The notes under the pieces: model-generated
What the model was told of the DNA's origin: nothing
The model's database searches: none
What the model saw: only the letters and a program-made list of their open reading frames with translations
NCBI RefSeq assembly: GCF_024166365.1
Contig: NC_064823.1
Span: 18,904,924 to 18,968,923 of the forward strand
Origin: Elephas maximus indicus
Taxonomy: Eukaryota; Chordata; Mammalia; Proboscidea; Elephantidae
Direction of reading: 5' to 3'
Length of the DNA: 64,000 nucleotides
In this document: positions 23,300-35,252 of the stretch, piece after piece
Layout of the letters: every line of letters starts with the position of its first letter
Position numbering within the stretch: position 1 is the stretch's first letter
Made by a program: the position numbers and the translations under genes

Positions 23300-25070
23300 A
23301 AAAATTATTTTTGTTGTTGAAAATATGAGCTGTAGAACATACACAATTCAACAATTTCTACATGCACAATTCAATGACATTGATTACATTCTTTACATTG
23401 TGCAACTATTCTCACCTTTCTTTTCCTAATTCTTCCTCCCCCATTAACATGAACTCACTGCACCCTAACCTTCCCATCTAAACTGCTGAGTCGCTGCTGT
23501 CAATTTGATCCCATATAGACAGCTCTTTACAAGAGCACAATGCTCAATGTTCTTTACTAATTAAGCTAAATTATTGTTTGGTTCCAAGAAGGCTCCAGGG
23601 GATAATTTAGGTTTAAGGTTTAAAGATTATCTCAGGGCAATAGTTTTGGGGGTTCATCCACCCTCAATGCCTCCAGAAAGCCTGGAGTCCATGAGAATTT
23701 GAACTTATATTCTACATTTCCCCCCTTTTGATCAGGATTCTTCTAAAGAATCTTTAATCAAAACAATCATTAATGGTAGCTGAACACCATGCTGTTCTTC
23801 TAGTTTCATGACAAAAAAGGCAGTTATTCATGGAGGCATTAGCCATACATTCCATATTTTTCTTCCTGTTCCTAACTCTCCTTCTTCTGCTGCTCCAGGC
23901 CAATTGTTGTACCTTGGATGGATGTTTGCAAGCTTTTAAGACCCCAGGCACTACATAACAAATTAGGAGGTAGAACAGAAGCACTGAGCACATTATTAAG
24001 CCAACTAACTGGGATGTTGCATGAAACCATGATGCTAAACTGCCAAACCAATGAACTAAATCCCGTAGATGTTTGGTTGTACATCAGCAACCTCAGCAGC
24101 TGCTCTTTTTGTTGTTGTAAATATATCTGTATATTTTTGCCAATTCAACTTTTTACAGGTGTACAGCTTATTGTCATCAATTACATTAATTGGCTGTGCA
24201 ACTCACCCTTAATCAATGTGAATTTTCCATTACCATAAACAAACAGAGTGATCCATAAGCAGTAATTCCCCCTTTCTCCCTTCCAGCCCTGGTAACCACT
24301 ATAACCTTTGGTCTTGATACATCTGTTGTTCTTGTCTTTTTATATAAGTGAGGTTATATAATACTTCTCCTTTTGTGATTGACTTATTTCACTCAACATA
24401 ATGTCTTTACGTTCCATTCATGTTGGAGCATGTATTAGGGCTTCATTTCTCTTTCTGGCTTAGTATTCCACTGTATGTATGGACCATATTTTGTTTGAGC
24501 ATTTAGATTATTACCACCTTTTGGGTATTGTGAATAATGCTGCAATGATCATTGGTGTAAATATGTCTTTTTGCATCACAGCTTTGAAATCTCTTGGGCA
24601 TATTACTAGCACTAGAATTGCTGGGTCATATGGTAGTTCTATTTTTTAGTTTTTGGAGGAACTGCCACATTGTTTTCCACGAAAGCTCTACCATTTTGCA
24701 TTCCCACCAACAGTGGACAAGGGTTCAAATTTCCCCACATTCTCAACAACTTTTGTTATTTTCCGTTTTTTCTTTGTCTCTTTAATCTCATTCATTCTAG
24801 TTGGAGTGAAATGGTATCTTGTTTTAGTTTTGAGTTGCATCTCTCTGATGGCAAATGTGTTCAGCATCTTTTTATGTATTTGGTGGCCATTTAAATATTC
24901 TCTTTGGTGAAATGTCTATTCAAGTCCTTTGCCCATTTTTTGATTGGGTTATTTGTCTTTTTGTTGTTCGCTATCAAAATTTTACATATATTTGAGTTGT
25001 TAGATTGTTATTGGATATATTGCTTCCAAAGATATTCTCCCAATTGGTAGTTTTTCTTTTTTTTTTTTTG
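23300..25070 (-). mobile_element. Old L1, 3' part in antisense (uninverted half)
   Basis: The complement of an L1 3' UTR and the ORF2 carboxy end. 3' UTR markers on the plus strand are CACAATTCAACAATTTCTAC, TTTTAAGACCCCAGGCAC and CCCCCTTTTGATCAGGATTC. ORF2-end markers are CACAATTGAAT-like, AATAATGCTGCAATGATCAT, GCTGGGTCATATGGTAG, TTGCATTCCCACCAACAGTG and AAGTCCTTTGCCCATTTTTT. The L1 part upstream of this in the element lies next to it in the opposite direction (25085-25813). Diverged, non-functional. Confidence 0.85.
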
Positions 25071-25084
25071 GTAATGTCTTTTGA

Positions 25085-25813
25085 TGAAAAAAAAGTAAAA
25101 TTTAACCAGAGATGTGAAAGACTTTTACAATGAAAATTATAAAATACTGAATAAAGAGATTAAAGACAAATAAATAGAAAAATATTTCATGTTCATGGAT
25201 TGGAAGAGTTAATATTTTTAAGATGTCAATTCTACTCAAAGTGATCTACAGATTCAGCACAATCCAGATCAAAATTCCAACAGCCTTCTTCTAGAAAAGT
25301 AAAAACCAACCCTCAACTGTATACAGAATTGTCAGCCGTCCTGAATAGCTAAAGCAATTTTGAAGGAGAACAAAGTAGGAAGACTCGCGTTTCCTCATTT
25401 CAAAACATATTGTATAGCTACAATAATCAAAACAGCCTGGTACTGGTATAATAATGGGCACATAGGCCAATAGAATTGAGAGTCCAGAAATAAACCCACA
25501 CATCTATCTATGGTCAGCTGATTTTGACAGGGTGCTAAGTCCATTCAATGTGGGAAGAAGAGTCTCTGCAACAAACGAGGTTGGGAAAACTGGATTTCTG
25601 CTTGCAGAAAAATGGTAGAGGATCCATGCCTCACACCACACACAAAAACAAATTCATAATGGATTAAGGACCTAGATATGAAAATTAGAACCATAAAATT
25701 GTTAGAAGAAAATGCAGGAACAAGGCTATCATGCCTACCTTTTAATAATGGATTATCTTATATAACAACAAAATCATGAATAGCAAAATACAAAATAATA
25801 AATGGAGCTTCAT
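25085..25813 (+). mobile_element. Old L1, inverted 5' part (sense)
   Basis: L1 ORF2 sequence in sense: AGAGATGTGAAAGACTTTTA, ATTCATGGATTGG-like (TGTTCATGGATTGGAAG), TGGTACTGGTATAATAATGG (the conserved TAWYWY block) and ATGGATTAAGGACCTAGATA. It ends near the ORF2 point where the antisense neighbour begins, so the two are halves of one 5'-inverted element. Frames are broken. Confidence 0.82.
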
Positions 25814-26242
25814 TAATGTATTTTTTGGAAAATAGAAAAATAATGCATGAAGAAATGCCTTCAAAGATGAAGGCTGCAAAATTCAAAGAATGATTTCCAC
25901 ATAGAATGACAATATTGAAGTAACTCAATTCTGCCTCTTTACCATTACAATCTCTGCTATCCTTATTTATTTGGACTTACAGATGCAATAACATGTTGAA
26001 CCGCAGGAGCTGGAGTTCATTTCAAATTATTACCAATTTACTCTCGAAATAATGTGGTAGATGGGGCAGCTGAGTCCCCTTGTGTTGGGGCTACTTGGGT
26101 TACACAGAGTTTTCCAAATTAACTTCCTTGTAGAATACTTTGTTTGTTAAAGGTAAAGGTAAATAATAAACATATGTTAATTTGGGGCTTACATGTATAT
26201 TATTAAAACTCAACAGTAACAACAACAATTGTTTAGAACTGA
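25814..26242. other. No recognised feature
   Basis: AT-rich flanking sequence; nothing identified. Confidence 0.45.
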
Positions 26243-26547
26243 GCAGAGATATACAAACTACAGCTTGCCGGGCAAATTCAATCCTGCATCTGTTTTTTAG
26301 CAGCTAGTAAGCTACGAATGGTTGAAAAAAATAAAAATAAGAATGATATTTTATAACATGAAAATCAAATTTTAGTGTTCATAAATAAAGTTTTATTGGA
26401 ACACAAACTATTCACACATTTGTGTACATCTATTTCTACTTTTCTACTGTAACGGCAGAGTTGAGCAGTTGTGACAGAGACCTTATGTAATGAAAAGCTA
26501 AAAATACTATCTGGATGTATTCAAAAAAAGTTTGCCAATCCGTTACT
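26243..26547. mobile_element. hAT-like non-autonomous DNA transposon fossil
   Basis: CAGAGATATACAAACTACAG, GCTTGCCGGGCAAATTC, AATAAAGTTTTATTGGAACA, CGGCAGAGTTGAGCAGTTGT and AAAAGTTTGCCAATCCG match a well-known eutherian repeat whose ends are inverted CAGGGGTCGGCAAACT-type terminal repeats. I do not trust my memory for the exact family name. Confidence 0.65.
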
Positions 26548-26555
26548 TAGACAAA

Positions 26556-26579
26556 CAAAAAAAAATTTTTTGGGGGGGG
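26556..26579. repeat. A-T-G homopolymer block
   Basis: An A-run, then six T, then eight G, directly after the hAT fossil. Length is likely unstable and may be imprecise in the assembly. Confidence 0.7.
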
Positions 26580-27704
26580 CGAGGAGTTCTATCATTGACC
26601 TTGTTTTGAATTGTGGACATATGATAATAATAATAAGCTGGCCAAATTTCATTGTTGTAATTTTTAATTTCTTTACAAACAATTCACTCCTTTATTGCTT
26701 GCACCTGGAGCAGACAGCCCCTTCAGCCCATTGCCACCCCGCCACGCCTTATTTCACGCTGCCACAGAAATGTCTACAATTCATTACCTCTTGTTCCCTC
26801 ATTGTCAACATTTTCAATAAACAGATGCTTCCTCATTCATTGGCTGAAATGATCACATGATTCCCGGCTGAGCTATTTATAGCAAAAGAGAAAGCAAAAG
26901 CAGGAAAAGGTTCAAACACCATTTCTGAAAATGTACTGTACTTCCACAATGGGAATAAACTCGGTTATGTATGTGTGTGTTCCTCTTACCAGGCTGTATT
27001 AAAAGCAAACACAAATGATGGAATTTCATTTCCCAGTTGCTCTGTATCTTAGGTGTTGACTTTCTCAGTGGTAAATGCGGTTGACTTGACTGTGCTTTAA
27101 AAAATGTACCTCATATGTCTGAACTTCTGCTACTTCTTTGTGGAAATATACCAAGCTACAAAAGAAAACCAAAGCCTTTGGGGATGATATTTCTTCAAGT
27201 AACTTGATCTTGATGTAGTTTTGTCATCTTTTACATTTTCATCAAAAAATAGTTTAATGACCGGAAAACTGTTTTTACATCAGTTTCTGCATGTTCTGTC
27301 TTTGAAATGATTTCTCTTCTTTTCATCTAATCTTATTAAAAAATGTCTATTAATTATGTAATTAAATTTCCTTGACTTTTTTCTTTAATGTGTATTTCCT
27401 AATTTATAGGGTCTCATTAAAAGTTTTTGTACATTTTCTTTTTTTATTTTAATCCTGTCATATTTTAGCAGACCTGAAATCCAACATGTAAGTAAAATTA
27501 CTTTTGTACTGCCATTTGCAGTGATTAATGGCTTTAGCCACATGTATCATCATGTTGTCTCTCTCTCGGAGGATCTGTACCCAAATAGAATATTCTTGTT
27601 TCTTTCCATGGTAATTATAGATATATTTTCCTTAATTTATGCTGAAGTGACTTCAAATTTTGCAGGATAGTGTACTCAACTCCCACAATCACCAATTGAA
27701 TTGT
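26580..27704. other. No recognised feature
   Basis: One plus-strand frame of about 129 codons crosses 26471-26860, including the fossil and the homopolymer block; it shows no domain. The rest is AT-rich with nothing identified. Confidence 0.45.
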
Positions 27705-28625
27705 TATACTACTGTCGTTGTTAGCTACTGTCGTGCCGGCTCCGACTCATGGTCACCCTATGTACAGCAGAACAAAATGATGCCAAGTCCCGAGCCATCT
27801 TCGCGATTGTTGGTGTGTGAGTCCATCGTCGTGGCTACTGTGTCGATCCATCTCATTGACAATGTCGCTAGTTTTCTCTGACCCACGACTTTACAATACA
27901 TGATATTTTCTAGCAACTCGTCTTTCCTGATGATGTGTTCAAAGTAAGCAAGCTGAAGTCTTGTCATTCTTGCTTTTAAGGTGCATTCTGGTTGTATTTC
28001 TTCTAGGACCGATTTGTTCATTCTCCTGGCAGTCCACGGTATATTCAGTATTCTTTGACGACACCACAGTTCGAATGCATGAATTCTTTTTCTTTTCTCC
28101 TTTTTTATCGTCCAGCTTTAACATGCATATGAGGCAAGTGAAAAGACCATGGCTGGGTCAGGCTGACCTTAGTCATCAAAGTGACATCTTTGCTTTTTAA
28201 AACTTTAAAGAATCTTTTGCAGCAGATATGCCGAATGCAATATGTTGTTTGATTTCTCGATTATTGCTTCCGTGGTTGTTGATTGTTGACTTAAATAAAA
28301 TGAAACCATTGACAGCTTCATTTTTCCCCATTTATTGTGATATTGTTTATTAGTCCAATTGTGAAGATTTTTGTTTTCATCACGTTCAGGTGTAATCATA
28401 CTGAAGGCTGTAGTCTTTGACCTTCATGAGTAAGTGCTTAAAGTTATCATTTTTCGCAAGCAAGTTTGTGTCATTTGCATATTTCAGGTTGTTTATGAGT
28501 TTTCTTCCAAGCTTGATGCTTTGTTCTTCTTCACATAGTCCAGCTTCATGGATATTTGTTCAGCATATAGATTGAAAAGGGGAAAGGTACAATACTGACA
28601 CATATATTTTAAATATTGATCCGAA
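27705..28625 (-). mobile_element. RTE LINE, 5'-truncated, antisense, divergent 3' end
   Basis: On the minus strand the carboxy end reads SVLEEIQPECTLKARMTRLQ and AYFEHIIRKDELLENIM (28021-27900), then RWIDTVATTM, an RTE terminal region open for 87 codons. The terminal non-coding part (GTGACCATGAGTCGGAGCCG, GCACGACAGTAGC) differs from the other RTE copies, suggesting another subfamily. The RT part towards 28600 is broken. An AfroSINE lies at its far edge. Confidence 0.85.
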
Positions 28626-28633
28626 ATGTAGCC

Positions 28634-28852
28634 TAAAACCAAACCAAACCAGTTGCTATAAAGTTGATTCCGACTTATGAGGACTTCATGTGTGCAGAGT
28701 AGAACTGCACTCCGTGGAATTTCCAAGGCTGTGATGTTTTGGAAGCAGAGTGCCAGGCCTTGATTCCGAAGTTCATTTGGGTGGGTTCAAACTGCCAGCC
28801 TTTTGGTGAGTAGCTGAGTGCTTAACTGATTTTGCCACCTCTGGATTCATAA
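28634..28852 (-). mobile_element. AfroSINE, long subfamily, antisense
   Basis: CAGTTGCTATAAAGTTGATT, GAGTAGAACTGCACTCCG, then AAGGCTGTGATGTTTTGGAA and CAAACTGCCAGCCTTTTGG, ending near ATTTTGCCACCTCTGG. Confidence 0.85.
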
Positions 28853-29156
28853 ATATTGCCTAATAATCACTAAATTCTAAAAATACAAATAAGTAAAAGT
28901 ATGGTAATTAATTCTGAGTTGCATTTTATACCAGTAGCTACTCAACTTTTCCAACTGCTTAAAAAATTACTTAATTTGAAGGAATCAGGTCACGTGACCA
29001 AATAATTGGATTATACTTGAAAAGTATAATAAAGGATTCCCCTTTGTTAAGATGGTAGAGACAAAACTTTATGCCCATTCTAAAGCCTTTGTGTCTGCAC
29101 TAGGCTATGGGTAGGTACAGTTGGTTTCCAGCTTTATATAGGGAATCATTCCATTA

Positions 29157-29366
29157 TTGCTGTTGTTAGTTGCAGTCAAGCTGATTCCAACTCATGGTGA
29201 CCCGATGTGTGCAGAGTACTACTACTCCATCGGATTTTCGAGGGTGTGACTTTTCAGGACAAGATCACCAGGTCTGTCTTACAAGACACCTCTGGGTGCA
29301 TTTGAACTGCCAACCTTTTGGTTAATAGTTGAGCACTTAACTATTTACACCACCCAGGGACTTCTG
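29157..29366 (-). mobile_element. AfroSINE, long subfamily, antisense
   Basis: TTGCTGTTGTTAGTTGCAGT, CAAGCTGATTCCAACTCATG, GACAAGATCACCAGGTCTG, ending TTACACCACCCAGGGACTT. It carries the same extra internal segment as the copy at 28634. Confidence 0.87.
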
Positions 29367-29445
29367 GTCTAGCCTACAGCCCCTTTCAATGCCATAGCCT
29401 GTATTTGACTCCATATTCATAGACTACATGCATCCTACTGTGAAT

Positions 29446-29491
29446 ATTAAATTACTTTCCTCTTTTTTATTAAATTACTTTCCTCTTTTTT
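29446..29491. repeat. 23-bp perfect tandem duplication
   Basis: The unit starting ATTAAATTACTTTCCTC and ending in six T is repeated exactly at 29446-29468 and 29469-29491. Confidence 0.9.
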
Positions 29492-29740
29492 ATTCTTCTA
29501 AGTTATCATTTTCTATTATACAGATATTTAGCTGTTTAGCTTATGTACTTGCCTCTATACTTTAATATTTTAAAAAGTAATCATTTATTTGTATCATTTC
29601 TATGTTTTAGGAGTAGAATGGTCAATTTTCATATGCTCCATGCTTTATCTTCAACCAGAAGTATATATATATGTGTGTGTGTGTACGATTTTTATCCATA
29701 AAAATCCAGAATATTTATTAAGTTCCCTAATTTCAGACCT

Positions 29741-30570
29741 TCAGTATTGCAACTTGAGGCTTGAATTTTTTCTTCAGTTTTTTCAGCTTGAGAAATGCTG
29801 AGCATGATCTTCCCTTTTGGTTTTCTAACTCCAGGTCTTTGAACATGTCACTATGATATTTTATTTTGACTTCTTGAACCACCCTTTGAAATATTCTGGT
29901 CAGCTCTTTTTCTTCATCACTTTTTCCTTTTGCTTTAGCTACTGGACATTCTAGGGCAAGTTTCAGAGTCTCTTCTGACATCCATTTTGGTCTATTCTTT
30001 CTTTCCTATCTTTTTAATGACCTCTTGTTTTCTTCTTGTATGATGTCCTTGATGTCATTCCACAACATGTCTGATCTTCAATCATTAGTGTTCAATATTT
30101 TTTATCTATTCTTGAGATGGTCTCTAAATTCAGGTAGGATATACTCAAGGTCGTACTTTGGCTTTCATGGACTTGCTCTGATTTTCTTCAGCTTCAACTT
30201 GAACTTCCATAAGAGCAGTTTATGGTCTCTTCCACACATGGCCCCTGGCCTTGTTATGACTGACAATACTGAGTTTTTCGGTTGTCTCTTTCCACAGATA
30301 TAGTTGACTTGATTCCTGTGTATTCCATCTGGTGAGGTTCATGTGTATAGTTGCTGTTTATGCATTGATAAAAGGTATTTTCAATGAAGAAGTGGTTATC
30401 TTGCAGAATTCTATCATGCTATCTCTGAGATAATTTCTCACCAAGGCCATATTTTCCAACTACTGATCCGTGTTCTTTGTTTCCAACTTTTACAATCCAA
30501 GCCCTAGTAATTATCGATGCATCCTAGTTGCATGTTTGATCAATTTCAGACTGCAGAAGTTGGTAAAAAT
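29741..30570 (-). mobile_element. RTE LINE, inverted 5' segment
   Basis: The complement of the RTE region between the endonuclease and the RT. The minus-strand translation contains MSEETLKLALECPVAKAKGK (from 29981), matching MSEENLRLALEGRVAKSE in the copy at 19356-19405. It covers the element region equivalent to roughly 18800-19590 of the full-length copy. Its left edge begins exactly after a 12-bp TSD (AATTTCAGACCT, 29729-29740). Confidence 0.88.
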
Positions 30571-30579
30571 ATTAAACTT

Positions 30580-32182
30580 GGGGAAAATACTGAATGGCAC
30601 AGGAAGCATCAAAAGAAGATGGAAGTAATACACAGAGTCGCTGTACCAAAAGAATTGGTCAACATTTAACCATTTCAGGAGGCAGCATATCATCAAGAAC
30701 CAATGGTACTGAAAGAAGAGGTCCAAGCTACAGTGAAGGCATTGGTGAAAAACAAGGCTTCACAAATTGACAGTTTTCAACAAATGAATGCCGCATTGGA
30801 AGTACTCACTTGTTTATGCTGAGAAATTTGGAAGAAAGACACCTGGCCAAGTGACTGGAAGACACACATATTTATGCCTATTCCAAAGAAAGGTGATCCA
30901 ACCAAATATGGAAATTATCTAACAATATCATTAGCATTACATGCAAGTAAAATTGTGCTGGAGATCATTCAAAAGTGGATACGGCATTATACCAACAGGG
31001 AACTGCCAGAAATTCAAGCCAGATTCAGAAGAGGACACTGAACATGGGACATCATGCTGATGTCAGATGAATCCAGGCTGAAAGGAGAGAATAGTAGAGA
31101 GATATTTACCTGTGTTTTATTGACTATGCAAAGGCATTCAACATGTGTGGATCATAACAAATTACGGATAATATCGTGAAGAATGGGAATTTCTGAACAC
31201 TTAATTGTGCTTATGAGGAACCAGTACATAGATCAAAAGGCACTTGTTTGAGCAGAACAAGGAGATATTATGTGGTTTAAATTAAGGAAATGTGTGAGTC
31301 AGGGATCCATCCTTTCACCATACTTATTCAATCTGTATGCTAAGGAAATAATCCAAGAGACTGGACTATATGAGGAAGAGCAGAGCATCAGGATTGAAGG
31401 AAGACTCACCTGTGCTATGCGAATGACACAACCATGCTTGCTGAAAGTGAAGAGGATTTGAAGTACTTACCAATGAAGATCAAAGACTCTAGCCTTCAGT
31501 ATGGATTACACCTCAACATAAAGAAAACAAAAACCCTCACAACTGGACCAATAAGCAACATCCTGATAAATGGAGAAAAGATTGAAGTTGTCAAGGATTT
31601 CATTTTACTTGAATCCACAATCAAAACCCATGGAGGTGGCAGTCAAGAAATCAAAGAATCCATTACATTGGGCAAATCTGCTGCAAAAGATCTCTTTTAA
31701 GTGTTAAAGTCAAGATGTCACCTTGAAGACTAAGGTGCACCTGACCCATTTCTCAGTTTTTTCAATCACCTCAAATGAATGCAAAAGCTGGACAATGATT
31801 AAGGAAGACCAAAGAAGAGTTGACACCTTTGAATTATGGTGTTGGGGAAGGATATTGAATATACCATGGAAGGAAAACAATCTATCTTGGATGAAGTACA
31901 GGCAGAATGCTCCTTAGAAACAAGGATGGCAAGACTATGTCTCACATACTTTGGACATGTTATCCAGAGGGATCAGTCTCTGGAAAAGGACATCATGCTC
32001 TGTAGGGTGTCAGCAGAAAACAGAAAGACCCTCAAGGAGATGGATAGACACTGTGGCTGCAATAATAGGCTCAAGCATAACAACAATTGTGAGGATGGTA
32101 CAGGATGGAGCAGTGTTTTGTTCTGTTGTACATGAGGTCACTATGAGTCAGAACTGACTCAAAGGTACCTAACAGCTATAAC
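30580..32182 (+). mobile_element. RTE LINE, sense 3' segment of the same insertion
   Basis: It continues the element from the point where the inverted segment stops: GGGGAAAATACTGAATGG, then CAGGAAGCATCAAAAGAAGA. The RT core follows (FNLYAKEIIQETGLYEEEQS at about 31325-31384), QYGLHLNIKKTKTL at about 31500, and the carboxy end VLFCCT near 32120. The 3' terminus is GGTCACTATGAGTCAGAACT. The matching TSD copy is at 32183-32194. Frames are broken in several places; the longest piece is 99 codons. Confidence 0.9.
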
Positions 32183-32194
32183 AATTTCAGACCT

Positions 32195-32550
32195 AATGGG
32201 AAACAAAGGCATTTCTTGGAGGTAACATGGAGCTACAGCAGATAAATTTGAACTCTCTGCCTGAAGGACAGCCAAATTACTTAAATTCCAGGATTTGCAT
32301 ATATCTAGTAGTAAATAAGAACAATAAATATCACATAAATAAAGTTCATGAGGATGAAATACTTTAAAGCTGAACCATAAGTAATTTAAGGAAAAGCTGC
32401 TTAGAAATATTTACTCATGGACTATAAATCTCAATGCATGGCAGTGACCTGCATGTGGATCTGCATGGGACCTGGCTCAGTCTGGTGATGAAGAACACAT
32501 TGTGTACAACTACTTAAGTAATAAAATTAAGGCAAGTTAAAAAAACAAGA
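32195..32550. other. No recognised feature
   Basis: Flanking sequence between the RTE and L1-A; nothing identified. Confidence 0.5.
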
Positions 32551-33809
32551 GGAGGCAGGGCCAAGATGGCAGAATAGACGGACGCTTCCGGCGAGCACTC
32601 TTACAACAAAGACCCAAAAAAACAAGTGAAATGAGTATATTTATGACAAACTAGGAGCACTGAACATCAAAGAAAAAGTTAGAAAATGAACTGAGCCCCG
32701 GGGGATAAAGAGACGGTTCAGAAATAGAGAGGAGTTACCGGACCTGAATCACTGGGAGCCCTCAAGCACCATTCCCAGGAGCGGCTGCAGTGGGCTGGTA
32801 GTAGCATTCAGTTTCAGTTTCCTCAGGGAGAAGCAGCCAGCCACACAGCCTACTCACACCTCTGCAACCACAGAAGAACAACACTTTCGGCAAAAGCTAG
32901 TACTTGTTTTTATTTTACTGAGCTTCCCACCCCCACGCTGGCTTCAGTGGCTGTTGATTTCACTGGACCTGAGATAGGCCCTGTTGAGCAACTAGAGCCA
33001 TCCTCCCAGCCTTGAGGAAGGAATAAATTCACAATTGGGGTAAAGATACTTTGCCAGCTCCTCTAACCCGAGGAGCTCAGGACAGAAGTGGCTCCTATGC
33101 AGGCATAAATGGTCCACGGACTTTGAGTACCTTTCCCCCTGCATGGACCCATGTGGGCCTATTTTAGGAGAATAGGCCCTTGTTTACAAACTACAACTGT
33201 TTCAGCTGTGCAGTGGAGAGGTGGGTGTTTAATGTTTGACACTGCTTTGCCTATTAAACAGGGTCCTCACCTGCCCACATCAGGGGCCTAAGGACTGGTA
33301 GCTCCACTCAGGTCACTCTGCTGCCCATGACAGGCATCCAAGGATAACTGGTACCTCCCAGTCCTTACAACCAAAAACAATGGGTGCCCATGGTCCATCT
33401 GCAGAACCCAGCGAGCTGTACACTCTAGGAAACAGGGACATGCTTTCCTCACAGACACGTGGGGGATGATTCTCATCTCCCTGCCTTGTTCAGATCGTGA
33501 GCCCCCTGCTACAACCAGATACCGGTACCTACACCAGCACCCCTGCCACTCTAAGACTATAGGACAGAGCCTGTACCACAGGCTTGATGATCAGCTATCT
33601 GAACACCTGAGCTGAATTCATACAAGAAAAGTGAATGGACTCCTAGACTGATATACCTGATAACAACTCTAGCCATCTGGCAACAGGAAGTCAGAGCTCC
33701 AAAGCTGAAAATAATCAAGATAACTCACTCAAGCAACCCATTTGAGCATATCAAAACAAAACAGTTATGATACAGTAAGCAAACATAAAATAAATACAAT
33801 AGCTTATAG
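32551..33809 (+). promoter_or_regulatory. L1-A 5' UTR with YY1-type start motif
   Basis: The first 20 bases contain CCAAGATGGC (32561-32570), the YY1-binding motif at the start of human L1 that positions transcription. The remainder is non-repetitive, of moderate GC. No tandem monomers are seen, unlike L1-B. The promoter role is inferred from position and the motif. Confidence 0.7.
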
Positions 33810-34809
33810 ATGACTTGCAGACACCAGTCAATATCAAGTCACATAAAGAAATGGGCAATGATTGCCTCAGCAAGCTCTCAAAACAAAGAATCAAGGATCT
33901 TCTAGATGAAAGTGGCTTCCTGGAATTACATGAGCAGAATACAAAAGATTAATATACAGAACCCTTCAAGACATCAGGAAGGAAATCAGGCAATATGCAG
34001 AACAAGCTAAGGAACACACAGATAAAGCAGCTGAAGGAATTAAAAAGGTTATTCAGGAACATAATGAAAAATTTAGTAAGCTGGAAAAATACACAGAAAG
34101 CAATAACACATTCAGAAAACTAACAAAATTACAGAATTAAACAACTCAATAGAAAGTCAGAGGAGCAAAATTGAGCAAATGGAAGGCAGAATTTGTGAAC
34201 TTATAAAGAACATGGCACCAATATATAAGAAAAATCAGATAAAAGAATTAAAAAAAATGAAGAAAACATAAGAATCACATGGGACTCTATCAAGAGAAAT
34301 AACCAATGAGTGATTGGAGCACCAGAACAGAGAGGGAGAACAGAAAATACAGAGAGAATTTTTTGAAGATTTGTTGGCAGAAAACTTCCCCAATATCATG
34401 AAAAATGAGAAGATATCTACCCAAGATGCTCATCAAATGCCACATGAGGTAGATTTTAAAAGAAAGTCACCAAGACATATTATAATCACACTTGCCAAAA
34501 CCAGAGATAAAGAGAGAATTTTAAGAGCAGCTAGGGATAAATGAAAAGTCACCTAGAAAGGAGAGTCAACAAGAATAAGCTCAGACTACTTGGCAGAAAC
34601 CATGCAGGCAAGAAGCCAATGGGATGACATATAAAAAATTGAAGGCAAAAAATTGCCAGCCAAGAATCTTATATCCAGCAAAACTCTCTCTCAAATATGA
34701 AGGCGAAATTAGGACATTTCCAGATTAAAAGAAGTTTAGGGAACGTGTGAAAACCAAACCAAAACTGCAAGAAATACTAAAGGAAGTTCTTTGGTTAGGA
34801 ACCCAATAA
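33810..34809 (+). pseudogene. L1-A ORF1 remnant
   Basis: Collinear with L1-B ORF1 from the start codon to the stop. The best open piece, 34314-34544 (76 codons), covers the RRM to C-terminal domain boundary, with EFFEDLLAENFPNIMKN and AHQMPHEVDFKRKSPRHII. The coiled-coil part upstream and the carboxy part downstream lie in other frames or contain stops. Family role: trimeric RNA-binding chaperone that coats L1 RNA. Confidence 0.85.
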
Positions 34810-35252
34810 TATCAGGTATCGACCCAAGACTAGAACACTGGACAGAGCAATCAGATGGCAACACAAACAGGGAAAGCACAAAAATAAATCAAGATAAAAA
34901 ATGTTCAAAATGGGGAAACAGTGGTGGTATCATGTTAAAGAAGACTACATTAAAATGATAAGAAAGGACTAAGAAATGTAGTCATAGATTTCTCATATGG
35001 AGAGGAAGACAAGGCGATACAAAGAAATAAAAGTTAAGTTTAAATTTAGAAAAACGGGTAAATATTAAGGTAAGCACTAAGGAGACAAACTACCCTATAC
35101 ATCAAAATAAAATACGAGATAAAAATAGAGACTCAGAAGAAACAAAATCAGCAAAAAGGAATACGAGGAAAAGACAATATATAAACTACTCAGCACAAAA
35201 AATTAAGTGGTAAAAAGAAACTGTCAACAACAAACAAAAAAAAGACATCAAA

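Noticed and set aside
29733..29981. 82-codon minus-strand frame as a separate small gene
   Set aside because: It is the RTE linker region in the inverted half of the insertion at 29741-32182.
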